Made by a program: the position numbers and the translations under genes. 19,643 nt of DNA from NCBI RefSeq assembly GCF_025143365.1, contig NZ_JALXPE010000070.1, forward strand, positions 1 to 19,643. Reading direction: 5' to 3'. The DNA is from Microbacterium sp. p3-SID336. GTDB taxonomy: Bacteria > Actinomycetota > Actinomycetes > Actinomycetales > Microbacteriaceae. Below the pieces are notes generated by a model. It made no database searches. It was not told the DNA's origin and was given only the letters and a program-made list of their open reading frames with translations. Numbering within the stretch: the first letter of the stretch is position 1; each line of letters starts with the position of its first letter. This document shows, in pieces, positions 1-8,579 of the stretch.

Positions 1-13
1 CCGGCCGGCTCGG

Positions 14-1168
14 TCACTTGAGGAATTCGGGGATGTCGATGTCGTCGTCCGCGAACGCCGGCTCGATGCTCGTCGCCGGCGTGCGCTGCGGCTGCGACGG
101 GGTGTGCTCGGCAGAGGTAGGAGCTTCCGCCGCGGGCTCGGACGCCTCCGGAAGCGCCACCTCCGGCAGTGCGGCCGCGGACGGGCGCGAGACGACCATC
201 GGGTCAAGGCGCAGCGACGGCTCGCCGCCGTCGAACCCGGCAGCGATCACGGTCACGCGCACCTCGTCGCCGAGGGTGTCGTCGATGACGGTACCGAAGA
301 TGATGTTCGCCTCGGGGTGCGCCGCCTCCTTGACGAGGTCGGCGGCATCGTGGATCTCGAAGATGCCGAGGTTCGAGCCACCCTGGATCGAGAGCAGCAC
401 ACCGTGGGCTCCTTCGATCGAAGCCTCCAGCAGCGGGGACTCGACCGCCAGCTCCGCGGCCTTGATGGCGCGGTCGGCGCCGCGTGCGGAGCCGATGCCC
501 ATGAGCGCGGAGCCCGCGCCCTGCATGACGGACTTCACGTCGGCGAAGTCCAGGTTGATGAGACCGGGGGTGGTGATGAGGTCGGTGATGCCCTGCACAC
601 CGGCGAGCAGCACCTGGTCGGCGGTGGCGAAGGCCTCGATCATCGAGATGCCGCGGTCGCTGATCTCGAGGAGACGGTCGTTCGGCACCACGATGAGGGT
701 GTCGACCTCTTCCTTGAGCTTCGCGACGCCGGCCTCGGCCTGGCTCTGGCGGCGGCGGCCCTCGAAGGAGAAGGGCTTGGTCACGACACCGATCGTGAGC
801 GCACCGATGGACTTGGCGATGCGTGCGACGACCGGTGCACCGCCGGTGCCCGTTCCGCCGCCCTCGCCCGCGGTGACGAAGACCATGTCGGCGCCCGTGA
901 GCGCCTGCTCGATCTCCTCCGCGTGGTCCTCCGCCGCCCGACGACCCACCTCCGGGTCGGCTCCGGCGCCGAGGCCGCGGGTGAGCTCACGACCGACGTC
1001 GAGCTTGACGTCGGCGTCGCTCATCAGCAGCGCCTGGGCATCGGTGTTGACAGCGATGAACTCGACTCCACGGAGACCGAGCTCGATCATGCGGTTGACG
1101 GCGTTGACGCCGCCACCGCCGACGCCGACGACCTTGATCACGGCGAGGTAGTTCTGGTTCTGGCTCAT
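14..1168 (-). CDS. ftsZ: Cell division GTPase FtsZ
   Basis: Tubulin-like GTPase that polymerises into the cytoplasmic Z-ring and recruits the divisome. The 384-residue protein has the tubulin signature GGGTGTGG at residues 103-110, an N-terminal glycine-rich nucleotide loop ([11 protein letters not shown], 14-24) and the T7 synergy loop [11 protein letters not shown] at 205-215, whose aspartates complete the GTPase site of the next subunit. A Pro/Ala/Glu-rich linker (about 325-370) leads to a conserved acidic tail ending DIDIPEFLK, the docking peptide for partners such as SepF. The ATG start has GGAGG six bases upstream. It is the last dcw gene in the window and is separated from ftsQ by 165 nt that probably carry its own promoter. 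The stop codon lies 13 nt from the window edge. Length and motifs are normal for the family. Confidence 0.98.
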   Translation of the reverse strand: MSQNQNYLAVIKVVGVGGGGVNAVNRMIELGLRGVEFIAVNTDAQALLMSDADVKLDVGRELTRGLGAGADPEVGRRAAEDHAEEIEQALTGADMVFVTAGEGGGTGTGGAPVVARIAKSIGALTIGVVTKPFSFEGRRRQSQAEAGVAKLKEEVDTLIVVPNDRLLEISDRGISMIEAFATADQVLLAGVQGITDLITTPGLINLDFADVKSVMQGAGSALMGIGSARGADRAIKAAELAVESPLLEASIEGAHGVLLSIQGGSNLGIFEIHDAADLVKEAAHPEANIIFGTVIDDTLGDEVRVTVIAAGFDGGEPSLRLDPMVVSRPSAAALPEVALPEASEPAAEAPTSAEHTPSQPQRTPATSIEPAFADDDIDIPEFLK

Positions 1169-1204
1169 GGCCGGCCTCCGATTAGTCGAGCCTGGAAAGG
1201 GGGA

Positions 1205-1231
1205 ACCTTAAACCTCAACTAGAGGTGTAAA
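1205..1231 (-). promoter_or_regulatory. Candidate ftsZ promoter with inverted repeat
   Basis: The 165-nt ftsQ-ftsZ gap is the longest intergenic stretch inside the dcw run and is locally AT-richer than its surroundings. On the minus strand it has a -35-like TTTACA (1226-1231) and a -10-like TAAGGT (1205-1210), 15 bp apart. The spacer holds the inverted repeat ACCTC-N5-GAGGT (1212-1226). Having a promoter directly before ftsZ is common in actinobacteria. The exact elements are my inference, and the 15-bp spacer is shorter than usual. I see nothing else recognisable in 1232-1333. Confidence 0.4.
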
Positions 1232-1333
1232 GTATTTCCCGGTATTGCGTTCTCTGTGATCGACGGTAAGCGCCGCCTGCCCGCGTGCACGCAACGACAC
1301 GGGCGTGTCGCCCCAATTCCCCGGGAAAGCCCG

Positions 1334-2254
1334 TCAGCCGACGACCGCGACGTCAGGAGACGTGACGTCGATCGACGCGGCATCGGGGTTCGCGACCAGC
1401 GCCGCAGACAGGGCGAGCGCCTTCAGACCGGACTCCTCCGCGCTGCCCCACACCACCGTCAGCCCCGTGCTGAGCGTGAGGGTGACGTCGTCTGCGGTCG
1501 ACGCGCGCACCTCGGTCAGCGCGGCGCGGATATCCGCCGGCAGCGCGCGCACCACGAGACCTGCGGAACGGAACGCGGTCGAATCCACGCCACCCTCGAT
1601 GTCCACGACAGGCTGCCCGGGCGGCGGATCGGTCGTCGTCGACAGCGCCACACCCGCGGCATCCACGAGCGTGTACCCGGCCGAGGACTCGACCACACCG
1701 ATGGGCGTGCGCTCCACGATCCGCACCGTCAGATCGTGCGGCGGCCGCGCCTCCAGCGAGTACGTCTCGATCAGCGGGAACGCGAGCAGTGCGGCCTTCA
1801 CCTCGCTCGTGTCCACGAGCGCGAGCGGGGTTCCCACCTGCTCGCTCAGGGCGGCTTCGATCACGGCGGGATCGATCGAGGTGGCGCCCTCGACCGTGAT
1901 CCGCTCCACGGCGAACAGCGGGCTGTAGGCGGCGGCGACGCTGCCGCCTACCAGCAGCACGATCGCGCCGATGCTGCTCAGCCACACGATCCGCCGTCGA
2001 CGGGATCGCTGTGTGAAGCGCCGGATCTCGGCTCGCAGCGCCTTCCGTCTCGCCCGCGCGGCACGCCAGACATCACGTGTGGACGTCGGCTGCTGCTCCT
2101 CCGCCGAGTCGGCGCGGCCGTCGGTCGTCGCCGCGTCCTCGGGCTCCGGCGGTCGCTCGACCACGCTCGCGCGTCGCCGGACGATGCGCTCCGGCGCGGC
2201 CTCCGAGGGCTCCGGAGCTTCCGGGGTCTTCGGGAGCGGTGCGGGCCGACGCAT
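1334..2254 (-). CDS. ftsQ: Divisome protein FtsQ/DivIB
   Basis: Bitopic membrane protein linking early and late divisome proteins, normally in complex with FtsB and FtsL. The 306-residue product has a long Pro/Glu/Arg-rich cytoplasmic N-terminus (1-88), a basic stop region RRRR, one membrane helix (about 89-110) and a POTRA domain starting at FAVERITVEG (about 114-182). The FtsQ beta domain follows, containing the ERTPIGVVE stretch. The start is ATG, three nucleotides after the murC stop, so translation is probably coupled to murC. Only a weak GACGGGG Shine-Dalgarno is present. The extended cytoplasmic tail is typical of actinobacterial FtsQ. Confidence 0.93.
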   Translation of the reverse strand: MRRPAPLPKTPEAPEPSEAAPERIVRRRASVVERPPEPEDAATTDGRADSAEEQQPTSTRDVWRAARARRKALRAEIRRFTQRSRRRRIVWLSSIGAIVLLVGGSVAAAYSPLFAVERITVEGATSIDPAVIEAALSEQVGTPLALVDTSEVKAALLAFPLIETYSLEARPPHDLTVRIVERTPIGVVESSAGYTLVDAAGVALSTTTDPPPGQPVVDIEGGVDSTAFRSAGLVVRALPADIRAALTEVRASTADDVTLTLSTGLTVVWGSAEESGLKALALSAALVANPDAASIDVTSPDVAVVG

Positions 2255-2257
2255 GGA

Positions 2258-3658
2258 CTACGCCCCGTCGGTGCGGCGCAGAGACTCCAGCACCTGGGGG
2301 ATGATCTGGTACACGTTGCCGCAGCCGAGCGTCACCACGACGTCGCCCTCCCGCGCGACCGTGGCCGTGTAGTCGGCGGCCTCCTGCCAGTCCGCGACGA
2401 AATGCACGTGCGAGGGGTCCCGGAACGCCCCGCTGACGAGCTCGCCCGTCACACCGGGCACCGGGTCCTCCCGCGCGCCGTAGACGTCCAGCATGACCGT
2501 GTGGTCGGCGAACTCCTCGAGCACGTCGGCGAACTCCTGGTACATGTGCTGCGTGCGGGAGTAGGTGTGCGGCTGCTGGATCGCGATCAGGCGTCCGGTG
2601 CCCGAGATGCTGCGCATCGCCTGCAGCGCGGCCTTGACCTCTGTGGGGTGATGCGAATAGTCGTCGTAGACCGTCACCCCGCGCTCCTCGCCGTGTCGCT
2701 CGAGGCGGCGCACGGTTCCGGCGAAGCCCTCCACAGCACGCACGGCCTCGGCCAGCGGATGCCCCAGCGCGAGCAGCACAGCGACCGCACCACCGGCGTT
2801 GATCGCGTTGTGCACTCCGGGCACCGCGAGCTGCATGCGGACCTGCTCACCGCGGTGCGCGACCGTGGCGGCGACCGGGCCGGCCGCGACGATGTCCGTC
2901 AGCCGAACATCGGCGTCCTCCGCCTCCCCGAACGTGATCACGCGAGGATGCGAAAGCCCTGCCAGGACACGCAGGGCACCCGCGTCGTCACTCGAGATGA
3001 CGACCGCCTCCGAAGCGGCGTCGGCGAAGCGCACGAACGCGTCGTGGAACGCCTCGTCCGAGCCGTAGTGATCGAGGTGGTCCGGGTCCACGTTCGTGAT
3101 GAGCGCGACCGCGGTGTCGTACAGCAGGAACGTGCCGTCGGACTCGTCGGCCTCGATCACGAACAGGTCGCCGGCGCCGGTGGCGCTCGACGTGCCGAGC
3201 TGCTCGATCACGCCCCCGTTGACGAAGTGCGGATCCTCGCCGAGCTCGCGAAGAGCCGTCACGATCATCCCGGTCGAGGTGGTCTTCCCGTGCGCGCCCG
3301 CGACGGACACGAGGCGGCGTGAGCCGATCAGCCAGTGCAGCGCCTGCGAGCGGTGGATCACATGCAGCCCGCGCGCCTTCGCGGTGACGAACTCCGGATT
3401 CTCCGGCCAGATGGCGCCCGTGTGCACGACCGTGTCGGCATCGCCGAGGTGCGCCGCGTCGTGCCCCACGTGCACCGTGGCACCCGCGGCTGCCAGCGCA
3501 CGCAGATTGTCGCTGTCGGCGCGGTCGCTGCCGGACACGCGGATCCCCGCATCGAGGAACATCTTCGCGAGGCCGCTCATGCCGGAGCCGCCGATGCCGA
3601 TGAAGTGCGCGGAGGTGATCGTGTCGGGGATGGGGAGGGTGAGGTCGGGTCTGATCAT
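2258..3658 (-). CDS. murC: UDP-N-acetylmuramate--L-alanine ligase MurC
   Basis: Cytoplasmic ATP-dependent ligase that adds L-alanine to UDP-MurNAc, the first amino-acid step of the peptidoglycan stem. The 466 residues fit the family. Visible motifs are the N-terminal dinucleotide-like loop [14 protein letters not shown] (18-31), the ATP P-loop GAHGKTTST (121-129), the metal/substrate region [21 protein letters not shown], and the C-terminal [11 protein letters not shown] motif of the Mur ligase C-domain. The start is ATG with a poor purine-rich upstream sequence, 42 nt after the murG stop. It ends three nucleotides before ftsQ. The usual murG-murC-ftsQ order is kept, and no ddl gene is inserted. 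Confidence 0.97.
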   Translation of the reverse strand: MIRPDLTLPIPDTITSAHFIGIGGSGMSGLAKMFLDAGIRVSGSDRADSDNLRALAAAGATVHVGHDAAHLGDADTVVHTGAIWPENPEFVTAKARGLHVIHRSQALHWLIGSRRLVSVAGAHGKTTSTGMIVTALRELGEDPHFVNGGVIEQLGTSSATGAGDLFVIEADESDGTFLLYDTAVALITNVDPDHLDHYGSDEAFHDAFVRFADAASEAVVISSDDAGALRVLAGLSHPRVITFGEAEDADVRLTDIVAAGPVAATVAHRGEQVRMQLAVPGVHNAINAGGAVAVLLALGHPLAEAVRAVEGFAGTVRRLERHGEERGVTVYDDYSHHPTEVKAALQAMRSISGTGRLIAIQQPHTYSRTQHMYQEFADVLEEFADHTVMLDVYGAREDPVPGVTGELVSGAFRDPSHVHFVADWQEAADYTATVAREGDVVVTLGCGNVYQIIPQVLESLRRTDGA

Positions 3659-3700
3659 GTCCGCTTCAGTCTACGTTTCGTTGGCGCCTGATCGACGGCG

Positions 3701-4777
3701 TCACGCCGCGGTCAGCGCCCGGTCGATCAGGGCGATCACGTTCTCGGTGCCGTTCCTCGTCCCGACCGACTCCGCGGCGGCCGCCATCCGCGCGATCCTC
3801 TCCCGGTCTCCGAGCAGCGGGACGACGATCCGCCGCACCGCATCGCCGTCGAAGGTCGCATCGTCGAGAAGCTGTGCCGCTCCCGCTGCGACCGCCGAGC
3901 CCGCGTTCAGGCGCTGCTCGCCGTTGCCCACCGAATACGGCACATACAGCGCGGGGATGCCGAGGGCGCTGATCTCGCTCACGGTGGCGGAGCCGGAGCG
4001 CGACACGATCAGGTCGGCCAGCGCGAAGGCGAGGTCCATCCGGTCGACGTAGCGCCGCATCGCATACCCGGGCGCACCGGGGTCGGGGAGGTCGCTGCGC
4101 TCGCCCGTCACGTGCAGCAGCTGCCAGCCCGCGTCGAGCACGTCCCGCCAGGAATCCGCGAGAGCGTCGTTCAGCCGCTGCGCGCCGAGGGAACCGCCGA
4201 ACACGAGCAGCACGGGGCGCTCAGGGTCGAGCCCGAAGTGCTCAGCGGCCTCGGCACGTGCGGCTGCCCGGTCGAGGGCGATCACCTCGCGCCGCAGCGG
4301 CATCCCGACGACCTCGCCACCACGGAGGGGGGTGCCCTCGAAGGCCACGCCGATCCCCGCGGCCCATCGGGCGCCGAGCACGTTCGCGAGCCCGGGCTTC
4401 GCATTCGCCTCGTGCACCACGAACGGCACGCGCTCGCGCCGAGCGGCCACGTATGCGGGGGCAGAGGCGTAGCCGCCGAAACCCACGACCACGTCGATGC
4501 CGTGCTGACGGATGTGCTGCCGCACCTGGGCGATGGCACGGCGGAAGCGCCCGGGGAACGCGGTGGCCTGTCGATCGGGTCGCCGTGGGAACGGCACCTT
4601 GTCGACGATCAGCAGCTCGTAGCCGCGTTCCGGAACGAGCCGGGACTCCAGGCCCTCCGCGGTGCCGAGGACGAGGACTGTGGACTCGGGCTCCCGCTCG
4701 CGAAGGGCGTCGGCCACGGCGAGCAGCGGGTTGACATGGCCGGCGGTGCCACCGCCGGCGAGAAGGTACGAGGTCAC
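3701..4777 (-). CDS. murG: Lipid II synthase MurG (GlcNAc transferase)
   Basis: Peripheral inner-face membrane glycosyltransferase (GT-B fold, family GT28) that adds GlcNAc to lipid I to make lipid II. The 358-residue protein has the N-terminal loop GGGTAGHVNP (8-17), GGYASAP (101-107), HEANAKPG (122-129), the inter-domain loop GGSLGAQRLN (194-203) and the UDP-GlcNAc site SRSGSATVSEI followed by GNGEQRLNA. The start is GTG and overlaps the ftsW stop by four nucleotides (GTGA), a classic coupling signal. All core motifs are intact. Confidence 0.97.
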   Translation of the reverse strand: MTSYLLAGGGTAGHVNPLLAVADALREREPESTVLVLGTAEGLESRLVPERGYELLIVDKVPFPRRPDRQATAFPGRFRRAIAQVRQHIRQHGIDVVVGFGGYASAPAYVAARRERVPFVVHEANAKPGLANVLGARWAAGIGVAFEGTPLRGGEVVGMPLRREVIALDRAAARAEAAEHFGLDPERPVLLVFGGSLGAQRLNDALADSWRDVLDAGWQLLHVTGERSDLPDPGAPGYAMRRYVDRMDLAFALADLIVSRSGSATVSEISALGIPALYVPYSVGNGEQRLNAGSAVAAGAAQLLDDATFDGDAVRRIVVPLLGDRERIARMAAAAESVGTRNGTENVIALIDRALTAA

Positions 4778-5979
4778 TTCGCGACCCTACCCCGCCCGGC
4801 TGACTGCTTCTCGGAGACGGGGATCGTGCGCGCGAAGGCGAGCAGCACACCGCACGCCACCAGGACGGCGAACAGCGCAGTGCCGCCCTGGGACATGAAC
4901 GGGAGCGGGACGCCCATCACCGGGAACACGCCGATCACGACGCCGATGTTGAGCACCGCCTGCCCCGTGATCCACACCGTGATGCCGCCGGCGGCCACAC
5001 GGATGAAGGGGTCCGAGGTCTTGCGGATGATGTGGAACGCGCCCACCGTGAAGAACGTGAAGAGGGCCAGCACGACGATGCACCCGATCAGGCCCAGCTC
5101 CTCCCCCACGATCGCGAAGATGAAGTCGTTGCCTGCCGCGGGGAGCCAGCCGTACTTCTCCTGGGAGTTGCCGAGGCCGAGGCCGAAGATGCCGCCCGAG
5201 GCCATGCCCCAGATGCCGTGGATCGACTGGTAGCAGTCCGTGTAGTACAGCGCCATGTCGTCGCAGGTGGCGGTGATGCGGCGCATGCGGTCCTCGCTGG
5301 AGAGCGCGTACGCGAGCACGGCGACCACCCCGAGGATCATCGGGATGATGAACAGGCGCAGCTTCACGCCCGAGAAGAACAGGCAGCCGAGCAGGATCAG
5401 CACCATCACCATCGCGGTGCCGAGGTCCCTGCCCGCGAGCACGGTGCCGATGGCGAGAGCGCCGACGGGCACCACGGGGATGAACACGTGGTGCCAGGTG
5501 CCCAGCATCGCCTGCTTGCGCAGCAGCACCGCGGCGATCCACAGGGCGAGCGCGAGCTTGAGGAACTCCGAGGGCTGCATCTGGACGCCGGCGACCGAGA
5601 TCCAGTTGCGGTTACCGCCGTCCGCGATGCCGAGCGGGGTGAACACGAGCAGCTGCAGCGCGACGGCGCCGAACAGGGCCGGCCACGCCATCCGCTTCAG
5701 GAACGAGACGGGGAAGCGACTGATGAGGAACATCAGCGGGATGCCGAGCAGCGCGAACACACCCTGGCGCAGCACGCCGCCCATGGGGTTCTGTTCGTTC
5801 GCGACCGCCGTGGCGCTCGTCGCCGAGAGCACCATGACGAGGCCGAAGATCGTGAGCAGCAGAGCGGTCGACGCGATCAGCAGGAACTCGGTCGACACCG
5901 GCGTGAACCGCCGGCCGAGCGAGACCCGCGCGGCGAGACCGCCCGACTCAGAGCGCGGAGGGCGAGCCACCTGCGTCAT
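4774..5979 (-). CDS. ftsW: SEDS peptidoglycan polymerase FtsW
   Basis: Polytopic membrane glycosyltransferase that polymerises lipid II at the septum with the class B PBP FtsI. I set the start at the ATG at 5979 (MTQVARPPRS), which gives 401 residues. It has a strong GGGGGAG Shine-Dalgarno at 5985-5991, whereas the frame farther upstream only mirrors murD. About ten membrane helices follow a ~30-residue cytoplasmic tail. SEDS motifs are GNRNWI (122-127), QPSE (135-138), GNDFIFAIVGEELG with the likely catalytic Asp285, and VPLPFMSQGGTAL near the C-terminus. Two cysteines, C239 and C249, sit in the large external loop before the active-site region and could form a disulfide. The 5' end overlaps murD by 32 nt and the 3' end overlaps murG by 4 nt. 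Confidence 0.95.
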   Translation of the reverse strand: MTQVARPPRSESGGLAARVSLGRRFTPVSTEFLLIASTALLLTIFGLVMVLSATSATAVANEQNPMGGVLRQGVFALLGIPLMFLISRFPVSFLKRMAWPALFGAVALQLLVFTPLGIADGGNRNWISVAGVQMQPSEFLKLALALWIAAVLLRKQAMLGTWHHVFIPVVPVGALAIGTVLAGRDLGTAMVMVLILLGCLFFSGVKLRLFIIPMILGVVAVLAYALSSEDRMRRITATCDDMALYYTDCYQSIHGIWGMASGGIFGLGLGNSQEKYGWLPAAGNDFIFAIVGEELGLIGCIVVLALFTFFTVGAFHIIRKTSDPFIRVAAGGITVWITGQAVLNIGVVIGVFPVMGVPLPFMSQGGTALFAVLVACGVLLAFARTIPVSEKQSAGRGRVAK

Positions 5980-7483
5980 CGGCGCTCCCCCGCTCGATCC
6001 ACTCACGCACCGCCTCGGCGAAGCGATGGCCACGATCCGCATAGCTGGTGAACTGGTCGAAGGACGCCGCCGCCGGTGCCAGCAACACGGTGCCACCGCC
6101 GTCGACGATCCCCGCCGCGATCTCCACGACACGGTTCATGACCTGTCCAGTGTCGCCAGCGTCGACCTCGAACACCGGCACCGCCGGCGCGTGTCGTCCG
6201 AATGCGGTCACGACGGCCGTACGGTCGACGCCGATGACCACCGCGGCGCGCGCCGTCGCTCCGGCGTCCGCGACGAGCGCGGCGATGTCGACGCCCTTGA
6301 GGTCGCCGCCGACCACCCACACCGCACCGGGGTACGCGCGCAGGGAAGACGCGGCCGCATGCGGGTTCGTCGCCTTCGAGTCGTCCACCCAGGTGATGCC
6401 GGCGTGGCGCGCGACGACCTGGATGCGATGCGCGTCGAGGTGGAAGGACTGCAGCGCGCTGTGGATCGCCTCCGGCTCCACGCCGAGCGACCGCGCGAGC
6501 GCACTGGCTGCGAGGATGTTCTGCACGATGTGCGGTGCGGCGAGACCTGCGGCCTCCAGGTCGGACACCGTGGTCAGCTCGAGCGCGCTGCGGGCCCTGT
6601 CGTCCAGGAACGCACGGTCCACCACGAGACCCTCGACCACGCCGAGGTCGCTCGGACCGGGGATGCCGAGGTCGAACCCGATCGCGCGGGCGCCCTCGAC
6701 AACGTCGGCCTCCTCCACCATGCGGCGGGTGGCCTCGTCGGCCTTGTTGTACACGCAGGCGACCCGCGTGTTGCGGTAGACCAGCGCCTTCGCGTCCCGG
6801 TAGGCCTGCGCGCTGCCGTGCCACACCAGGTGGTCGTCGGCGAGGTTCAGGCACACGGCCGCGTACGGGAACAGCTCGCCCTCCGGCCGTGACAGCCCCA
6901 GGTACCAGAGCTGGTGGCTCGACAGCTCCACCACGAGCACGTCGAACCCGGCGGGGTCGCGCACCGCGTCGAGCACCGGCACGCCGATGTTGCCGCACGG
7001 CGCCGCGCGCAGTCCGCCCTCCACCAGGAGGGTCGCGGTGAGCTGCGTCGTGGTGGTCTTGCCGTTCGTGCCGGTGATCAGCACCCAGTCCGCCGGCGTT
7101 CCGTCCGCCCTGACCGTCTTGTCGCGCACGCGCCACGCGAGCTCGACGTCGCCCCAGAGCGCGATGTCGTTCTCCTGCACCCAGCGGATCACCGGGTGGG
7201 ACGGCGCGAAGCCGGGAGAGGCGATCACGACCTCGGGCTCGAAGTCGTGCAGGGCCGCCGGCACCTCCGTGAGCGAGCCGAGCTCGAGCCGCGCACCGAT
7301 CACGGGCAGCAGCCGCGCGTACTCCTCGTCCGCCGACTCGCTGAGCACGAGCACCTCGGCTCCGAGCTCGGTGAGCGTGTCCGCCACCGAGAACCCCGTC
7401 ATCGACAGCCCGAGCACCGCCACACGCAGCCCGGACCAGTCGGCGTTCCAGCTGGTCAGCCCGGCGAGACGCTCAGCCGACAC
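5948..7483 (-). CDS. murD: UDP-MurNAc-L-alanine--D-glutamate ligase MurD
   Basis: Cytoplasmic ATP-dependent ligase that adds D-glutamate to UDP-MurNAc-L-Ala. The 511 residues include a Rossmann-like N-domain (VAVLGLSMTGFSVADTL from about 21), the P-loop GTNGKTTTT (138-146), the central CNIG/GNIGVP substrate segment, LNLADDHLVWHGS, and the C-domain motifs DSKATNPHAA and VWVVGGDLKG. The start is GTG and overlaps the end of mraY by 11 nt, with a weak GGAG about ten bases upstream. The protein is longer than the ~440-residue E. coli enzyme, with a short Ser/Gly/Asp-rich C-terminal extension, but is of actinobacterial size. Its 3' end contains the ftsW ribosome binding site and start. Confidence 0.96.
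   Translation of the reverse strand: MSAERLAGLTSWNADWSGLRVAVLGLSMTGFSVADTLTELGAEVLVLSESADEEYARLLPVIGARLELGSLTEVPAALHDFEPEVVIASPGFAPSHPVIRWVQENDIALWGDVELAWRVRDKTVRADGTPADWVLITGTNGKTTTTQLTATLLVEGGLRAAPCGNIGVPVLDAVRDPAGFDVLVVELSSHQLWYLGLSRPEGELFPYAAVCLNLADDHLVWHGSAQAYRDAKALVYRNTRVACVYNKADEATRRMVEEADVVEGARAIGFDLGIPGPSDLGVVEGLVVDRAFLDDRARSALELTTVSDLEAAGLAAPHIVQNILAASALARSLGVEPEAIHSALQSFHLDAHRIQVVARHAGITWVDDSKATNPHAAASSLRAYPGAVWVVGGDLKGVDIAALVADAGATARAAVVIGVDRTAVVTAFGRHAPAVPVFEVDAGDTGQVMNRVVEIAAGIVDGGGTVLLAPAAASFDQFTSYADRGHRFAEAVREWIERGSADDAGGSPSAL
5985..5991 (-). promoter_or_regulatory. ftsW ribosome binding site inside murD
   Basis: On the minus strand GGGGGAG lies five bases upstream of the ATG at 5979, within the 3' end of the murD coding sequence. 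It decides the ftsW start in favour of MTQVARPP, because candidate starts farther upstream lie deep in murD and encode an arginine/serine-rich sequence with no FtsW similarity. Confidence 0.75.
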
Positions 7484-8579
7484 GGGTCAGCCACTCCACG
7501 TAGAACAGCCCCACGGCGGACACCGCGAGCAGACCGGCGATGATCCACATCCGCACGACGATGGTGACCTCGGACCACCCGCGCATCTCGAGGTGATGGT
7601 GGAAGGGGCTCATCAGGAACAGGCGCTTGCCGCGCGTGAGCTTGAAGTACGCCCGCTGCAGGATCACCGAGCCCGAGGAGAGCACGAAGACACCGGCGAT
7701 GACGAGCAGCAGCAGTTCGGTGCGGGTGAGGATCGCCATCGCGGTCACGACGCCGCCGATCGCCATCGAGCCGACATCGCCCATGAACACCTTCGCCTTG
7801 GGGGCGTTCCACCACAGGAAGCCGATCAGGCTGGCGGCGAAGGAGGCCGAGATGATGGCCAGGTTGAACGGGTCGCGCACCTCGTAGCATCCGCCGAGCG
7901 CGCCGGGGTCGCCGCCGATGCACGGCTGCTTGAACTGCCAGAACGCGATCACGCTGTACGCGCCGACCACGATGACCCCCGCGCCGGCGGCCAGCCCGTC
8001 CAGTCCGTCGGTGAGGTTGACGCTGTTGGACGTGGCCACGCCGATCACGGAGATCCAGGCCAGGTACAGGATCCAGCCGAGGATGATGCCGAACGCGAAG
8101 AGGTCCAGCCAGGTGATGTCGCGGAACAGCGAGATCGAGGCGCTGGCGGGGGTCTGTCCCCACCGGTTCGGGAAGTTCAGCGCGACGATGCCGAAGGGGA
8201 TCATCACGAGCAGCTGGCCGATCACCTTGCGCCACCCGGAGAGGCCGAGGCTGCGCTGACTGCGCACCTTCATGTAGTCGTCGATGAACCCGACGACGCC
8301 GAAGCCCACCATGAGCCAGATCACGAGGATCGCCGACAGCGCCGGTGTCTCCCCGCTCACCAGCACGCCGGTGAAGTAGCCGACGATCGAGCCGAGGATG
8401 AAGATCACGCCGCCCATGGTGGGGGTGCCGCGCTTGGCCTCATGGCTCGGGTTGTGCACGGATTCGGGTGTGCGGATGACCTGCCCCCAGCCCCACTTCC
8501 GGAAGAGCCGGAGGAAGACGGGAGTCAGGAACAGGGTGAAGGCGAGCGAGATCGCCGCCGCCATGATGAGTGACCTCAC
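7473..8579 (-). CDS. mraY: Phospho-MurNAc-pentapeptide transferase MraY (MurX)
   Basis: Polytopic membrane enzyme that transfers phospho-MurNAc-pentapeptide onto undecaprenyl phosphate, making lipid I. I chose the GTG at 8579, whose GTGA overlap with the murF stop indicates coupling; GGGAG lies ten bases upstream. It gives 368 residues, about the family length. An ATG five codons later (8564) is an alternative. Family motifs are FIDDYMKV (98-105), NSVNLTDGLDG (186-195), KVFMGDVGS with Asp268, and the HHH cluster at 327-329 (SPFHHHLEMRGWSE). About ten membrane helices are evident. An external loop contains C220 and C231, a possible disulfide pair. The reading frame stays open upstream of 8579, but that part mirrors murF and is not coding. 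Confidence 0.95.
   Translation of the reverse strand: MRSLIMAAAISLAFTLFLTPVFLRLFRKWGWGQVIRTPESVHNPSHEAKRGTPTMGGVIFILGSIVGYFTGVLVSGETPALSAILVIWLMVGFGVVGFIDDYMKVRSQRSLGLSGWRKVIGQLLVMIPFGIVALNFPNRWGQTPASASISLFRDITWLDLFAFGIILGWILYLAWISVIGVATSNSVNLTDGLDGLAAGAGVIVVGAYSVIAFWQFKQPCIGGDPGALGGCYEVRDPFNLAIISASFAASLIGFLWWNAPKAKVFMGDVGSMAIGGVVTAMAILTRTELLLLVIAGVFVLSSGSVILQRAYFKLTRGKRLFLMSPFHHHLEMRGWSEVTIVVRMWIIAGLLAVSAVGLFYVEWLTRVG

Noticed and set aside
1256..3322. A long plus-strand open frame opposite ftsQ and murC
   Set aside because: Same reason: low-complexity Arg/His/Asp composition, no motif, and the minus strand encodes intact FtsQ and MurC.
5980..6132. Upstream extension of ftsW by 51 residues
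   Set aside because: The extra residues are an Arg/Ser-rich shadow of murD. The ATG at 5979 has a strong ribosome binding site and fits the family start.
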